64,000 nucleotides of DNA from NCBI GenBank assembly GCA_963708715.1, contig CAVPSU010000001.1:310001-374000 (forward strand), read 5' to 3'. The notes beneath the pieces are model-generated. The model was not told where the DNA came from. It saw only the letters and a program-made list of their open reading frames with translations, and did no database searches. A program made the position numbers and the translations under genes. This document shows positions 8,266-16,386 of this stretch, one piece after another (the first letter of the stretch is position 1; each line of letters opens with the position of its first letter). The DNA is from DAIOEK01 sp963708715 (lineage in GTDB: Bacteria; Chloroflexota; Anaerolineae; Anaerolineales; Anaerolineaceae).

Positions 8266-9275
8266 TGAATCCCTTTGAAGAATACCCCATCATTGGCGAA
8301 ATGAGGTCGGCGGTAGAAGAAGACCTCAAGTTGACTATCAATCTATCTTTTTCTGATACATTTCATGAACTACGGGATATGATCTCTTACCACATGGGGT
8401 GGATGGATGACTTCGCGCAGGGAAAACGCATCCGTCCTCTTTTGTTGCTTTTGATCAACCAGACACTTGCCAAGGATTGGAAAAATGCGGTACCGGCAGC
8501 CTCGGCAATCGAACTTATTCACAATTTTTCATTGATCCATGATGACATTCAAGACCATAGTGAGACGAGGCATGGTCGCCCAACCCTGTGGAAAACTGTC
8601 GGAATTGCCCAGGCGATCAATGCGGGGGATGCCCTGTTTACAATTGGTCTAAAGAAAATATGGGACCTCCAAAAAGTATTCGACATTGGCTTGGTGTCCC
8701 GGATCTCAGTGATCCTAAATCAAACTTGCCTACGACTTACCCAGGGACAGTATCTGGATATTAGCTTTGAGGGTCGTAGTCAAATATCTGACCGGGATTA
8801 TCTCGAGATGATTGCCGGAAAAACCACTGCCTTGCTCTCGACCTGCACCCAGATTGGCGCCATGCTGTCTGAAGCATCATCCAGTTCAGTATTATCAGCG
8901 GTTGAATACGGGCACAACCTGGGATTGGCTTTCCAAATTGTGGACGATTATCTCGGCATCTGGGGGGACTCTTCCGTCATAGGGAAATCCGCTGCCATTG
9001 ATCTGGTGAATAGAAAAAAGACGTACCCGGTTTTGCTGGGTTTAGCAACCGATAATCGCTTTACCAAACGTTGGAATGCAGGTCCGATCTCGGAAGAAGA
9101 AGCACCCGTTGTGGCAGATCTGTTGGCAGAATCCGGCGCAAAGTCAGTGACCATCCAGAAAGCAGATGAGTATACGCAAAAGGCGCTCACCAACTTATCG
9201 GAACTTTGCCCAAAACCCGAAACACGACAGGTTTTGGAAGATCTTACGCAATGGCTGTTAAAGCGGAATCTCTAA
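8262..9275 (+). CDS. Polyprenyl (geranylgeranyl-type) diphosphate synthase
   Basis: A trans-prenyl transferase that extends DMAPP with IPP. In the 337-aa product the first aspartate-rich motif is clear (IHDDIQDHSETRHGRPT). The second region reads FQIVDDYLGIWGD, the DDxxG-x-W-GD variant seen in many bacterial class members. GKRIRPLLLLL is the IPP-binding segment, and the RKKTYPV motif follows the second region. Chain length cannot be read with certainty; a geranylgeranyl or farnesyl product is likely. It is the last gene of the fni operon and is followed by the promoter of tRNA-Gly within 20 bp. Confidence 0.9.
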   Translation: MMNPFEEYPIIGEMRSAVEEDLKLTINLSFSDTFHELRDMISYHMGWMDDFAQGKRIRPLLLLLINQTLAKDWKNAVPAASAIELIHNFSLIHDDIQDHSETRHGRPTLWKTVGIAQAINAGDALFTIGLKKIWDLQKVFDIGLVSRISVILNQTCLRLTQGQYLDISFEGRSQISDRDYLEMIAGKTTALLSTCTQIGAMLSEASSSSVLSAVEYGHNLGLAFQIVDDYLGIWGDSSVIGKSAAIDLVNRKKTYPVLLGLATDNRFTKRWNAGPISEEEAPVVADLLAESGAKSVTIQKADEYTQKALTNLSELCPKPETRQVLEDLTQWLLKRNL

Positions 9276-9291
9276 GAGAGTGTCACGCTCC

Positions 9292-9320
9292 TTGACAAGG
9301 ATTCTGGCAATCCTTATAAT
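9292..9320 (+). promoter_or_regulatory. Consensus promoter for tRNA-Gly
   Basis: TTGACA (9292-9297), a 17-nt spacer and TATAAT (9315-9320): a perfect sigma-70 consensus, 13 bp before the mature tRNA 5' end. Confidence 0.9.
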
Positions 9321-9333
9321 GCTTCTACGCCAG

Positions 9334-9405
9334 GCGGGTGTCGCCAAGTGGTAAGGCAGTACCTTCCCAAGGTACCATTCGTGAGTTCGAATCTCATCAC
9401 CCGCT
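9334..9405 (+). tRNA. tRNA-Gly (anticodon CCC)
   Basis: The 72-nt gene folds as a standard cloverleaf: acceptor GCGGGTG/CACCCGC, a 3-bp D stem, anticodon stem GTACC/GGTAC around the loop TTCCCAA (anticodon CCC), a 5-nt variable loop, T-arm GTGAG/CTCAT with loop TTCGAAT, and discriminator T. CCA is not encoded. Confidence 0.95.
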
Positions 9406-9720
9406 CTTTCTAATCTCTCTGTAAAATACATTCGTGCGCCCCCGGAAGGGGGTGGTATTCAAATCTCATCACCCGCTCTTTCTAATCTCTCTGTAAAATA
9501 CATTCGTGCGCCCCCGGAAGGGGGTGGTATTCGAATCTCATCACCCGCTCTTTCTAATCTCTCTGTAAAATACATTCGTGCGCCCCCGGAAGGGGGTGGT
9601 ATTCAAATCTCATCACCCGCTCTTTCCAATCTCTCTGTAAAATACATTCGTGCGCCCCCGGAAGGGGGTGGTATCCCCATAAAGGGGACGATGTTCGAAT
9701 CTCATCAACCGTTGTAATAT
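9406..9720 (+). repeat. 72-bp tandem repeat carrying the tRNA-Gly 3' end
   Basis: Four copies with an exact 72-bp period follow the tRNA; the CCCGC ends fall at 9400, 9472, 9544 and 9616. Each copy consists of the tRNA downstream flank (CTCTTTCTAATC...), then CATTCGTG, a GC-rich hairpin CCCCCGGAAGGGGG, and then TTCGAATCTCATCACCCGC, which equals the T-loop to acceptor end of the tRNA (some copies read TTCAAAT). The last copy diverges after 9660 with an extra CCCCATAAAGGGG hairpin and ends near 9715. No open frame of note is present. The unit length equals the tRNA length. Confidence 0.9.
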
Positions 9721-9831
9721 ACAAACTTGAATCAGAATAATGATTCAATCATTCTGCATCGCATGCACATCCTTGTCCGAATCATGTAGAATAATAAGTA
9801 GAACTTTATTCATGATAGGAGGGTCTCAAAC

Positions 9832-10494
9832 ATGTTGGTTGAAGAAAGAATGTCTCGACCAGTTCTGACGATCACAAAAGATGTCCCGGTTCAGGATGCA
9901 CTGGCAATGATGCGGAAAGACCACGTCCGCAGGTACCCGGTTGTGGACGAACATGGCAACATGATCGGTATCGTGACCGACACCGATCTGCTCAACGCGT
10001 CTCCATCTGAAGCCACTACTCTGAGCGTCTGGGAGATCAATTACCTGCTGACTAAAATCACTGTTGAGCGGGTCATGGCGAAAAAGGTGTTAAGTGTAGC
10101 CGAGGATTCTACAATTGAAGAGGCTGCCAGTCTGATGGCAAGCGCAAAAGTTGGTGGGTTGCCCGTCTTAAAGGACAACAAAATAGTCGGGATCATCACC
10201 GAAACCGATCTATTCGGTATCTTCCTCGAAATGCTCGGAGCGCGCTGTGCAGGCGTCCGAATCACCGTCGAAGTGGATGATGTCGCTGGCAAGATTCACG
10301 AGATCACCGGGGTGATCAGTAAACTCGGTGGAAACATCCATGGATTGGGCGCCATCCAGGGCAGCTCCACCGGCAAAACTGATCTTACTTTGAAGGTCAG
10401 CGGAGTGGACCAGACAATTTTAGAGAATTCTCTCCTCCCGGTTGTGGACAAGATCCTCAATACTCGGATGGAAAAAGGAACCGGCTGCCAGTAA
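9832..10494 (+). CDS. Tandem CBS-domain protein with C-terminal ACT-like domain (AcuB-like)
   Basis: The 220-aa soluble protein has two CBS motifs, about residues 6-62 (MSRPVLTITKDVPVQDALAM, RRYPVVDEHGNMIGIVTDTD) and 77-132 (VMAKKVLSVAEDSTIEEAA, GGLPVLKDNKIVGIITETD). A C-terminal ACT-like stretch follows (RITVEVDDVAGKIHEITGVI). CBS pairs bind adenine nucleotides and ACT domains often bind amino acids, so a small-molecule sensor is likely. The order matches the AcuB family, whose precise role is not settled. GGAGGGTCTCAAAC precedes the ATG. It is transcribed alone, with a terminator just after it. Confidence 0.88.
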   Translation: MLVEERMSRPVLTITKDVPVQDALAMMRKDHVRRYPVVDEHGNMIGIVTDTDLLNASPSEATTLSVWEINYLLTKITVERVMAKKVLSVAEDSTIEEAASLMASAKVGGLPVLKDNKIVGIITETDLFGIFLEMLGARCAGVRITVEVDDVAGKIHEITGVISKLGGNIHGLGAIQGSSTGKTDLTLKVSGVDQTILENSLLPVVDKILNTRMEKGTGCQ

Positions 10495-10521
10495 ATTAGC
10501 TTTCATAGAGTAATGATGTTT

Positions 10522-10552
10522 ATCACCCGCCGTCCTGGTTGGGTGATTTTTG
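10522..10552 (+). terminator. Terminator after the CBS/ACT gene
   Basis: ATCACCC (10522-10528) pairs with GGGTGAT (10541-10547), followed by TTTTTGTT. It sits inside the longer in-frame extension of the next ORF, arguing against that extension. Confidence 0.75.
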
Positions 10553-10581
10553 TTGACATTTCGTCTACCTACATCTACACT
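10553..10581 (+). promoter_or_regulatory. Promoter for a probably leaderless comM mRNA
   Basis: TTGACA (10553-10558), a 17-nt spacer and TACACT (10576-10581). The ATG follows only 6 nt after the -10 box, where transcription is expected to start. Confidence 0.75.
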
Positions 10582-10587
10582 AGACCC

Positions 10588-12108
10588 ATGCTTGCCAGGG
10601 TGTTTTCATGTGCTGTGATTGGTTTGGAAGGGGTCATCGTTGAAGTCGAGGTGGACACGAGCGGTGGTCAACCAGCCGTCGTTATTGTCGGTTTGCCTGA
10701 TGCGGCTGTCCAGGAAAGCAGGGAGCGGGTTCATTCCGCCATTAAGAACGCCGGGTTATCTTTTCCCCGCCGGCGCGTCACTGTCAACCTGGCTCCTGCT
10801 TCCGTCCGAAAGGAAGGACCAGCTTACGATCTACCCATCGCTCTTGGAATCCTCGTCGCAAATGAGCAGATAGAGCAGGATTCTCTGAAGGATACGCTGG
10901 TTCTCGGAGAGCTCTCGCTCGATGGAACAGTCCGGCATGTTCGTGGAATTCTCCCCATGACAGCCGTTGCCAGGCGAGAAGGATATAAACGGGTGATAGT
11001 TCCCGCCGAAGATGCCCCAGAAGCCGCGTTGATACCGGATATTGATGTTATCCCAGTTCACAACCTTAGTGAGTTAGCATTCCACTTAAATGATGCACAG
11101 CCGATCGCTCCACTCCCTCCCGTTGATCCAGATGAAGTAGAGATCATCGTACAAACAGATTTTCGCGAAATTAAAGGGCAGGAGCATGTCAAAAGGGCGA
11201 TGGAGGTGGCAGCCGCCGGAGGACATAATATGCTTATGATTGGTCCGCCCGGGGTAGGTAAGACACTACTCGCGCGTGCCATGCCTGCAATCCTTCCCAA
11301 AATGACCATTGATGAAGCGTTAGATGTGACCCAGATCTATTCCATAGCAGATCAGTTGCCACCAGGAATCCCATTGATACGAAATCGTCCTTTCCGGTCC
11401 CCACACCATACCATCTCTCATGCGGGATTGGTTGGTGGAGGGAATATTCCCCACCCCGGTGAAATATCGCTTGCTCACAGAGGTGTGCTTTTCTTGGATG
11501 AGCTGCCCGAATTCGGATCGCGTGTCTTGGAAGTGCTGCGGCAGCCGATTGAAGATAAAGTGGTCACGATCAGCCGCGCCCAGGGGACCCTTACCTTTCC
11601 GGCAAACTTTCAACTGATCACCGCGATGAATCCTTGCCCGTGTGGATATTATGGCGATCCGGTCAAACCATGCACCTGCGCCAGTTCCACCGTTACCAAG
11701 TATCAAAAACGTATATCTGGTCCACTTTTAGATCGGATCGATATTCACATCAATGTCCCCCGAATTGAATTTGAAAAGATGAACGATAACCGGGTGGGCG
11801 AATCGTCCGCGGACATTCAAATTCGTGTGGAACAAGCCCGCCAGGTTCAGAGACAACGGTTTAATGGAACGTCTATCGCATCCAATAGTGAGATGCGTCC
11901 GGCAGAGATACGAAAGTATTGTGAATTGGATGATACCGGTCGCAATCTCATGAAGTCGGCAACCAATCAGATGCAGTTATCAGCCCGCTCCTACCATCGC
12001 ATTTTGAAACTCGCTCGAACAATTGCAGATCTTGCTGGATCGAGCATGATCTCGCCGACTCATCTGGCGGAATCGATCCAATATCGTCCGCGAATGAATG
12101 ACTTATAG
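10588..12108 (+). CDS. comM: YifB/ComM family Mg-chelatase-like AAA+ ATPase
   Basis: ComM is a hexameric helicase that promotes branch migration during natural transformation and recombination. The 506-aa product starts MLARVFSCAVIGLEG, the usual family start. It has an N-terminal Lon-protease-like fold (about residues 1-165, GLPDAAVQESRERV), then an AAA+ core with Walker A GPPGVGKTLLARAM, a Walker B-type LFLDELPEF and the zinc-site-like CPCGYYGDPVKPCTC. Length is normal. The start at 10588 lies right behind a promoter -10 box and has no Shine-Dalgarno site, so the mRNA is probably leaderless. A longer frame from 10513 would run through a terminator and the promoter and is rejected. Confidence 0.93.
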   Translation: MLARVFSCAVIGLEGVIVEVEVDTSGGQPAVVIVGLPDAAVQESRERVHSAIKNAGLSFPRRRVTVNLAPASVRKEGPAYDLPIALGILVANEQIEQDSLKDTLVLGELSLDGTVRHVRGILPMTAVARREGYKRVIVPAEDAPEAALIPDIDVIPVHNLSELAFHLNDAQPIAPLPPVDPDEVEIIVQTDFREIKGQEHVKRAMEVAAAGGHNMLMIGPPGVGKTLLARAMPAILPKMTIDEALDVTQIYSIADQLPPGIPLIRNRPFRSPHHTISHAGLVGGGNIPHPGEISLAHRGVLFLDELPEFGSRVLEVLRQPIEDKVVTISRAQGTLTFPANFQLITAMNPCPCGYYGDPVKPCTCASSTVTKYQKRISGPLLDRIDIHINVPRIEFEKMNDNRVGESSADIQIRVEQARQVQRQRFNGTSIASNSEMRPAEIRKYCELDDTGRNLMKSATNQMQLSARSYHRILKLARTIADLAGSSMISPTHLAESIQYRPRMNDL

Positions 12109-12130
12109 TAGCGAATAGAATATCCATCCG

Positions 12131-13048
12131 ATGAAAAAACACTTTCAACTGGTCTGTCTCGGTCGGTCGACGGTCGATCTTCTTAACCTGGTGGATCACT
12201 TTCCGTGCGGTGATGATCTGATCCGGGTGATCGATAGCAGTATTCAGGGTGGGGGACCAGTCGCCACAGCTGCAGCAGCCGCATCTTGCCTGGGATTACG
12301 CAGTGCTATTTTGGATTGTTTAGGGGATGACTGGCGGGCAGAGATCATTCGCAAGGAATTTGAAAAACAGGGGGTCTGTACAGATTTTTTGCAAACAGAA
12401 CCGGGATGCTATTCCTCCCAGTCTGTCGTATTGGTTGAAAGCAGGTCAGGAAAAAGAGCCATTATCAACTCCCGAGGAAACACTCATCCTCCTGCAATTA
12501 CGTCGGAGGTCATTACTCTTCTTGAGTCATGCAACGTCCTTCATATTACAGGGACTTATTCCCAGGTTGTACTTGATGCCATTAGAATCGTACACCATGC
12601 GGGAGGTAAAGTCAGTTTTGATGGAGGTGCCGGACTCTACAAAGAAGATGATCGAAACATCATTCAACAAGTGGATTGGTGTATTTGCGCTGAGGAGTAT
12701 GCCCATTCTTTGACTCGCTTGAATGACCTGCGTGCGATGCTTAATCATATCCATGAGATGGGTCCTGAGATCGTTGGGATCACTTCTGGTGCAAATGGCA
12801 GTGACTGGCTTCACGTTGACGGCAGTATCATACACCAGCCTGCCTATCCGCTTGATAAGGTGGTTGATACTACCGGTTGTGGAGATAGTTTTCACGGTGC
12901 ATTTATCTTTGCTATGTTGAACAACAACTCGATCCAGAAAGCTGCCCAACTCGCGTCTGCGGTAGCCGCGATCAATGCCCAATCTTTGGGTGGACGGGCA
13001 GGGCTCCCTGATTTAAAGACGGTTCAACAATTTATCAGTTCTTTATGA
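12131..13048 (+). CDS. PfkB-family carbohydrate kinase
   Basis: A ribokinase-fold sugar or nucleoside kinase of 305 aa. The N-terminal glycine motif is seen in SIQGGGPVATAAAAASCLG, and the C-terminal signature DTTGCGDSFHGAF contains the catalytic aspartate and anion hole. The family phosphorylates a hydroxymethyl group of a sugar or related compound; the substrate cannot be named from these motifs. It lies 22 bp after comM, with no clear Shine-Dalgarno site, so it may be read through from comM. Length is typical. Confidence 0.88.
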   Translation: MKKHFQLVCLGRSTVDLLNLVDHFPCGDDLIRVIDSSIQGGGPVATAAAAASCLGLRSAILDCLGDDWRAEIIRKEFEKQGVCTDFLQTEPGCYSSQSVVLVESRSGKRAIINSRGNTHPPAITSEVITLLESCNVLHITGTYSQVVLDAIRIVHHAGGKVSFDGGAGLYKEDDRNIIQQVDWCICAEEYAHSLTRLNDLRAMLNHIHEMGPEIVGITSGANGSDWLHVDGSIIHQPAYPLDKVVDTTGCGDSFHGAFIFAMLNNNSIQKAAQLASAVAAINAQSLGGRAGLPDLKTVQQFISSL

Positions 13049-13120
13049 TAACCACCTATATTTTGGATATAATCGTAGATGAAAAAATGAGCAATAACCC
13101 TTTTTCCGCAGGAGAATCCA

Positions 13121-13624
13121 ATGGCTGAATTTTCCCGATTTGAGATATATATGATCTTGAATAGCACGAAACCCCTCTGGTTAGGAAAGGTTGACTTGAG
13201 CGAGGCGGATCTTAGGGGGGGAAATTTCCATGGCGCGATTCTCGCCGGAGCGGATCTTCACAAGTGTCACCTCCAGGGAACTGACTTTGTTGGAGCTAAC
13301 CTTGGAGGAGCTAACTTACAAGATGCGATACTGGTTGGCGCAGATCTCCGCAGGGCATATCTTCGGGGGGCTGATTTGCGGCGGGCTGATTTACGTGAGG
13401 TCAACTTAGCAGAAGCTGACCTGACCGATGCGAACCTTTCTGAAACCAATCTATTGGATGCCAATATGGGTGCGGTCGATCTTACCAATGCCAATTTAAC
13501 CAACGCGAATCTCACGGGGACGAATGCACCTGACCACCTTATTTTACGTGCAAAATCGTTAGCTGGAACGGTCATGCCTGATGGATCGGTTAATGAGCAG
13601 ATAGCCGGTGGAAAAGAAGCCTGA
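13121..13624 (+). CDS. Pentapeptide repeat protein
   Basis: The 167-aa protein has about 18 A(D/N)LXX repeats between residues 22 and 145 (DLSEADLRGGNFHGAILAG and so on), which fold as a right-handed quadrilateral beta-helix. There is no signal peptide or membrane helix. Some relatives (MfpA/Qnr) mimic DNA and protect gyrase, but most pentapeptide proteins have no known role and nothing here points to one. AGGAGAATCC precedes the ATG. A TATAAT at 13068 could be its own -10 box, though the -35 is weak. Confidence 0.88.
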   Translation: MAEFSRFEIYMILNSTKPLWLGKVDLSEADLRGGNFHGAILAGADLHKCHLQGTDFVGANLGGANLQDAILVGADLRRAYLRGADLRRADLREVNLAEADLTDANLSETNLLDANMGAVDLTNANLTNANLTGTNAPDHLILRAKSLAGTVMPDGSVNEQIAGGKEA

Positions 13625-13739
13625 CTGGGCTACAAAGATCATCCATGCAGGTACCGATCGACACACATTCTCGACAATACGAACACAGACGACAAGATTC
13701 CATCCATTTACCTTCCAACGATCCCCCATTATGTGATTG

Positions 13740-14570
13740 ATGAATGATTCAACTTCGCTAGAATCTGTTGCTCCAAAAAAACCATCCAATGCTTTTCGCC
13801 TTCGCTGGACCACTTCCTCCTGGATTTTGATCAGTTCCTTAGTTTTCATCATCGCATTGATCCTGATCGTCTGGTGGCCGCTGGTTCTGGATTACGTCTC
13901 GTACTTCCAGGCTGACATTCCCTGGTGGAACCAAACCGATTGGCTATTAATCGCGATCTTCCTTTTTATGTCAGCCGCAATCATGATCAACGCCGATATT
14001 CGGAAGGATTGGTTATTGATCGTTGTCGGATTGGCAGGCGGTTTCATCATCGAGTCATGGGGTACCAATACAGAATTATGGGCTTATTACACGGGCGAAC
14101 GTCCCCCGCTCTGGATCATCCCAGCTTGGCCGATTGCCGCGGTCACAATCGAGCGAATGACTCATCTGGCATCATCATTTATCGCCCGGATTTCAGCCGC
14201 CTGGATTCACAGATTGTATTTTGGCACACTTACTTTTTTTCTAGTCCTATTCTTCATTTTCCTGCTGCCGCGAGACTTCAATCCTTTCAATTTAATAGCC
14301 TTCCTGACCGTAGCCGGGATTATATTCCTACCGCAGGATCGATCACACAGTCTTTTGACTTTCCTGATGGGTTCCGCCCTGGGCTTTTTTCTCGAATACT
14401 GGGGGACATCAAGGGAATGTTGGCAATACTACAACCACGCCGTCCCGCCCCTTTTCTCGGTCCTGGCTCATGGTTTCGCTTCCATCGTATTTTGGCAGGG
14501 AAGAAAACTGGTGATCAGTATTTACGAATCTGCCGATCATAGGCTTTCAGGAAAATCCCTTGCAGATTAA
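13740..14570 (+). CDS. Integral membrane protein with two homologous halves
   Basis: I do not recognise a named family. The 276-aa product has about seven hydrophobic segments. Two parts of it match each other: GFIIESWGTNTELWAYYTGE followed by RPPLWIIPAWPIA, and GFFLEYWGTSRECWQYYNHA followed by VPPLFSVLAHGFA. This shows an internal duplication with a conserved E-x-WGT-x(3)-W-x-YY motif. Charged and aromatic residues conserved in both copies, set in membrane context, suggest a binding or catalytic site. The ATG at 13740 lacks a strong Shine-Dalgarno site. A terminator follows directly. It could be an uncharacterised membrane enzyme or transporter; there is no evidence to choose. Confidence 0.75.
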   Translation: MNDSTSLESVAPKKPSNAFRLRWTTSSWILISSLVFIIALILIVWWPLVLDYVSYFQADIPWWNQTDWLLIAIFLFMSAAIMINADIRKDWLLIVVGLAGGFIIESWGTNTELWAYYTGERPPLWIIPAWPIAAVTIERMTHLASSFIARISAAWIHRLYFGTLTFFLVLFFIFLLPRDFNPFNLIAFLTVAGIIFLPQDRSHSLLTFLMGSALGFFLEYWGTSRECWQYYNHAVPPLFSVLAHGFASIVFWQGRKLVISIYESADHRLSGKSLAD

Positions 14571-14573
14571 TTT

Positions 14574-14612
14574 ACAAGATGTTGGTTGAAATTGCCCAGA
14601 CCAACATCTTGT
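14574..14612 (+). terminator. Terminator after the duplicated-motif membrane protein
   Basis: ACAAGATGTTGGT / ACCAACATCTTGT form a perfect 13-bp stem with a 13-nt loop, followed by TTATG, directly after the stop codon. Confidence 0.75.
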
Positions 14613-14664
14613 TTATGAAACCACAAACAATAAACTTCATTACAACCAAGTGAGATTGATCTAA

Positions 14665-15249
14665 TTAAAATTGTTTACTGATTTCAGTGCTCCAATTTTT
14701 AATATAGTCCCAATCTCGGTAATCACCCGGCACACCTTGAACCACTACCATTACAAATACAGCCTGCCACCATTTCAGCTTGAACAATTCCAGTTTGCCA
14801 TTGAAAAAGGCTACATTCAGCGGGCGTATCTCAGACGCCGCTTTCAGCATCGGATTGAGATAATATCCCAAGGATGTAAATCGCTCTTTTAAGCTCAACT
14901 TCCCGGGTGTCTTCGGACTTGCTGCCAGAGAGGGATCTAATGAAAGTGGAATAACGGGTAGATTTTCAGTTGGCACCTGGGTCAACCGCATGGCGCACGC
15001 GAAGTAAACCACTTTCTTGGTAGATAATTCAGCCCTATTTCGGGTCATGAATCTCCTTGCAGCACTATGCCAGCCAAAGATCATTGGGGCACCAACAACC
15101 ACGGCCTCATACCCATCCAGACTGTTTACATCAGTAATTCTTTTGACATCAGTGACATGACCATTTTGGGTAAAAACTCTGGCAATTTCATCAGCCACTT
15201 CCGCCGTACTGCCGGAATTCGTAGAATAGGTAACCAATATCTTGCTCAT
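14665..15249 (-). CDS. Flavodoxin-domain protein
   Basis: A 194-aa flavodoxin-fold protein. The FMN phosphate-binding loop is seen at the N-terminus (VTYSTNSGSTAEVADEIARV), and VVGAPMIFGWHSAARRFM fits the flavodoxin_5 type related to HemG-like protoporphyrinogen oxidases. The C-terminus (KLKWWQAVFVMVVVQGVPGDYRDWDYIKNW) has a hydrophobic patch and the DYRDW motif common in that group. The start has GGAG 9 nt upstream. An electron-transfer or heme-related role is possible, but no heme genes lie nearby. The coding end faces the membrane-protein gene. Confidence 0.82.
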   Translation of the reverse strand: MSKILVTYSTNSGSTAEVADEIARVFTQNGHVTDVKRITDVNSLDGYEAVVVGAPMIFGWHSAARRFMTRNRAELSTKKVVYFACAMRLTQVPTENLPVIPLSLDPSLAASPKTPGKLSLKERFTSLGYYLNPMLKAASEIRPLNVAFFNGKLELFKLKWWQAVFVMVVVQGVPGDYRDWDYIKNWSTEISKQF

Positions 15250-15351
15250 TCACTCGCTCCACCAAGAAATTCAACAGACACAAAGAAATCCAATACATAC
15301 GGAGGCTTTAAGACACGCCGTATGCTTTGAAATAAAGCCAATACCGGGAAA

Positions 15352-15792
15352 CTAGTATTGACCAATCAATTTTGCAATAAATTTGTGGAAACCGTGAATT
15401 GATTTTTCCTTACTGGAATACATGAGGATGCATTTGCCTTCGATCGGAGTAACGCCAAGTTCCCGGGCTACTTTACCTACTTCTACTGATTGGGCACCTT
15501 GTTGGAGCCAGATTTTGTTAATTCCGGCGGCAACCGCTTCCCTGATCACCTGAACAGATTTTTGGGGAGGCAAACAGATGACAACGCCATCGACTTTGCC
15601 AGCCAGATCTGAGACACTTGCATAGCATTTATCGCCTTTGACTTCATCCATAACTGGATTGACACCGAATACCTCATAACCGTATGTCTTCAGTTCAGTG
15701 TAAATGGCTGTGCCAAATTTTTTTTCATTGCGCGAAACACCCACAACAGCCAGTCTTTTGGCTTGAACGAACTCCGCAATTTTTGGATCCAT
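15352..15792 (-). CDS. CoA-binding domain protein (YccU type)
   Basis: The 146-aa single-domain protein has a Rossmann-type CoA-binding fold: LAVVGVSRNEKKFGTAIYTE at the N-terminus, YEVFGVNPVMDEVKG, and VDGVVICLPPQKSVQVIREA. The C-terminal part has IWLQQGAQS and the EGKCILMYS segment typical of YccU/YneT proteins. These small proteins bind CoA or acyl-CoA; their cellular role is not settled. GAGGAAGAAAA precedes the ATG. It is divergent from arsR, with about 170 bp between them. Confidence 0.88.
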   Translation of the reverse strand: MDPKIAEFVQAKRLAVVGVSRNEKKFGTAIYTELKTYGYEVFGVNPVMDEVKGDKCYASVSDLAGKVDGVVICLPPQKSVQVIREAVAAGINKIWLQQGAQSVEVGKVARELGVTPIEGKCILMYSSKEKSIHGFHKFIAKLIGQY

Positions 15793-15927
15793 TTTTCTTC
15801 CTCTTTTAGATAATTTGTTTTAAATTGAAACGGTTCAGGACTACTCATTACATACGGAATAATAAATAGTTAGTTGCATATTTACACAGAATTTGGAAAT
15901 TTCCTTTGATAAATTTCGAGAATACCC

Positions 15928-15955
15928 TTGCCCCTTGCGTTCATTAGCGTATAAT
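15928..15955 (+). promoter_or_regulatory. Promoter of the arsenic genes, probably leaderless
   Basis: TTGCCC (15928-15933), a 16-nt spacer and TATAAT (15950-15955). The arsR ATG begins only 6 nt after the -10 box, and no Shine-Dalgarno site exists, so the transcript likely starts at or next to the ATG. Confidence 0.7.
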
Positions 15956-15977
15956 ATATTCATGCAGACGAATATAT
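15954..15977. promoter_or_regulatory. Candidate ArsR operator spanning the start codon
   Basis: ATATATTC (15954-15961) and GAATATAT (15970-15977) form a perfect 8-bp dyad with an 8-nt spacer. It overlaps the -10 box, the predicted start point and the ATG of arsR, a natural place for autorepression by an ArsR/SmtB dimer. Confidence 0.65.
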
Positions 15978-16366
15978 CCGCTCCCGATGTATTCCGGGTA
16001 CTTGGCCAGCCCATTCGTATTCAAATCATTTTAATTATTGCTTCATACGATGCCTGTGTTTGTCACATGGAGGCTGTACTTGGCGTCCGGCAGGCAGGCA
16101 TATCCCAGCATCTAATGGTGCTCAAAGACGCGGGATTAGTACAGACTCACCGGGAAGGTCGGAACATTTTTTATCGGCTCGCGAATCCTGACCTCTATAC
16201 ATCTATTTTACAGGTCGCTGTTGCAAGCGGAACTTCCCCGGAAACCCTGGCATCTTATGCGAAACGTCCAGTGGAGGGTTGTCCATGCCCTTCTTGTAAT
16301 CCGGGGATCGATGCGGAACTCACTTGCAGGAAATTAGTAACATCGCAAACAAAGAAATCATCCTAA
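15962..16366 (+). CDS. arsR: ArsR-family arsenic-responsive repressor
   Basis: A winged-helix repressor expected to leave its operator when As(III) binds. The 134-aa product has DVFRVLGQPIRIQIILIIAS, then DACVCHMEAVLGV. The CVC pair lies where the classical ArsR arsenic-binding cysteines sit in helix 3. The recognition helix is QAGISQHLMVLKDAGLV. The C-terminus is rich in extra cysteines (GCPCPSCNPGIDAELTC), perhaps a second metal site. The start at 15962 lies just behind the promoter; a longer frame from 15893 runs upstream through the promoter and is rejected. acr3 follows 20 bp downstream. Confidence 0.9.
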   Translation: MQTNISAPDVFRVLGQPIRIQIILIIASYDACVCHMEAVLGVRQAGISQHLMVLKDAGLVQTHREGRNIFYRLANPDLYTSILQVAVASGTSPETLASYAKRPVEGCPCPSCNPGIDAELTCRKLVTSQTKKSS

Positions 16367-16386
16367 TCATCAATTGGAGATACGCT

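Noticed and set aside
9554..9748. A 64-aa minus-strand ORF with a repeated YHPLPGAHECILQRD unit
   Set aside because: It is produced by the 72-bp tandem repeat; no start signal or family support.
10513..10587. N-terminal extension of ComM
   Set aside because: The stretch contains a terminator and the gene's own promoter and has no family similarity.
13267..13575. A 102-aa minus-strand ORF
   Set aside because: It is the regular antisense shadow of the pentapeptide repeats.
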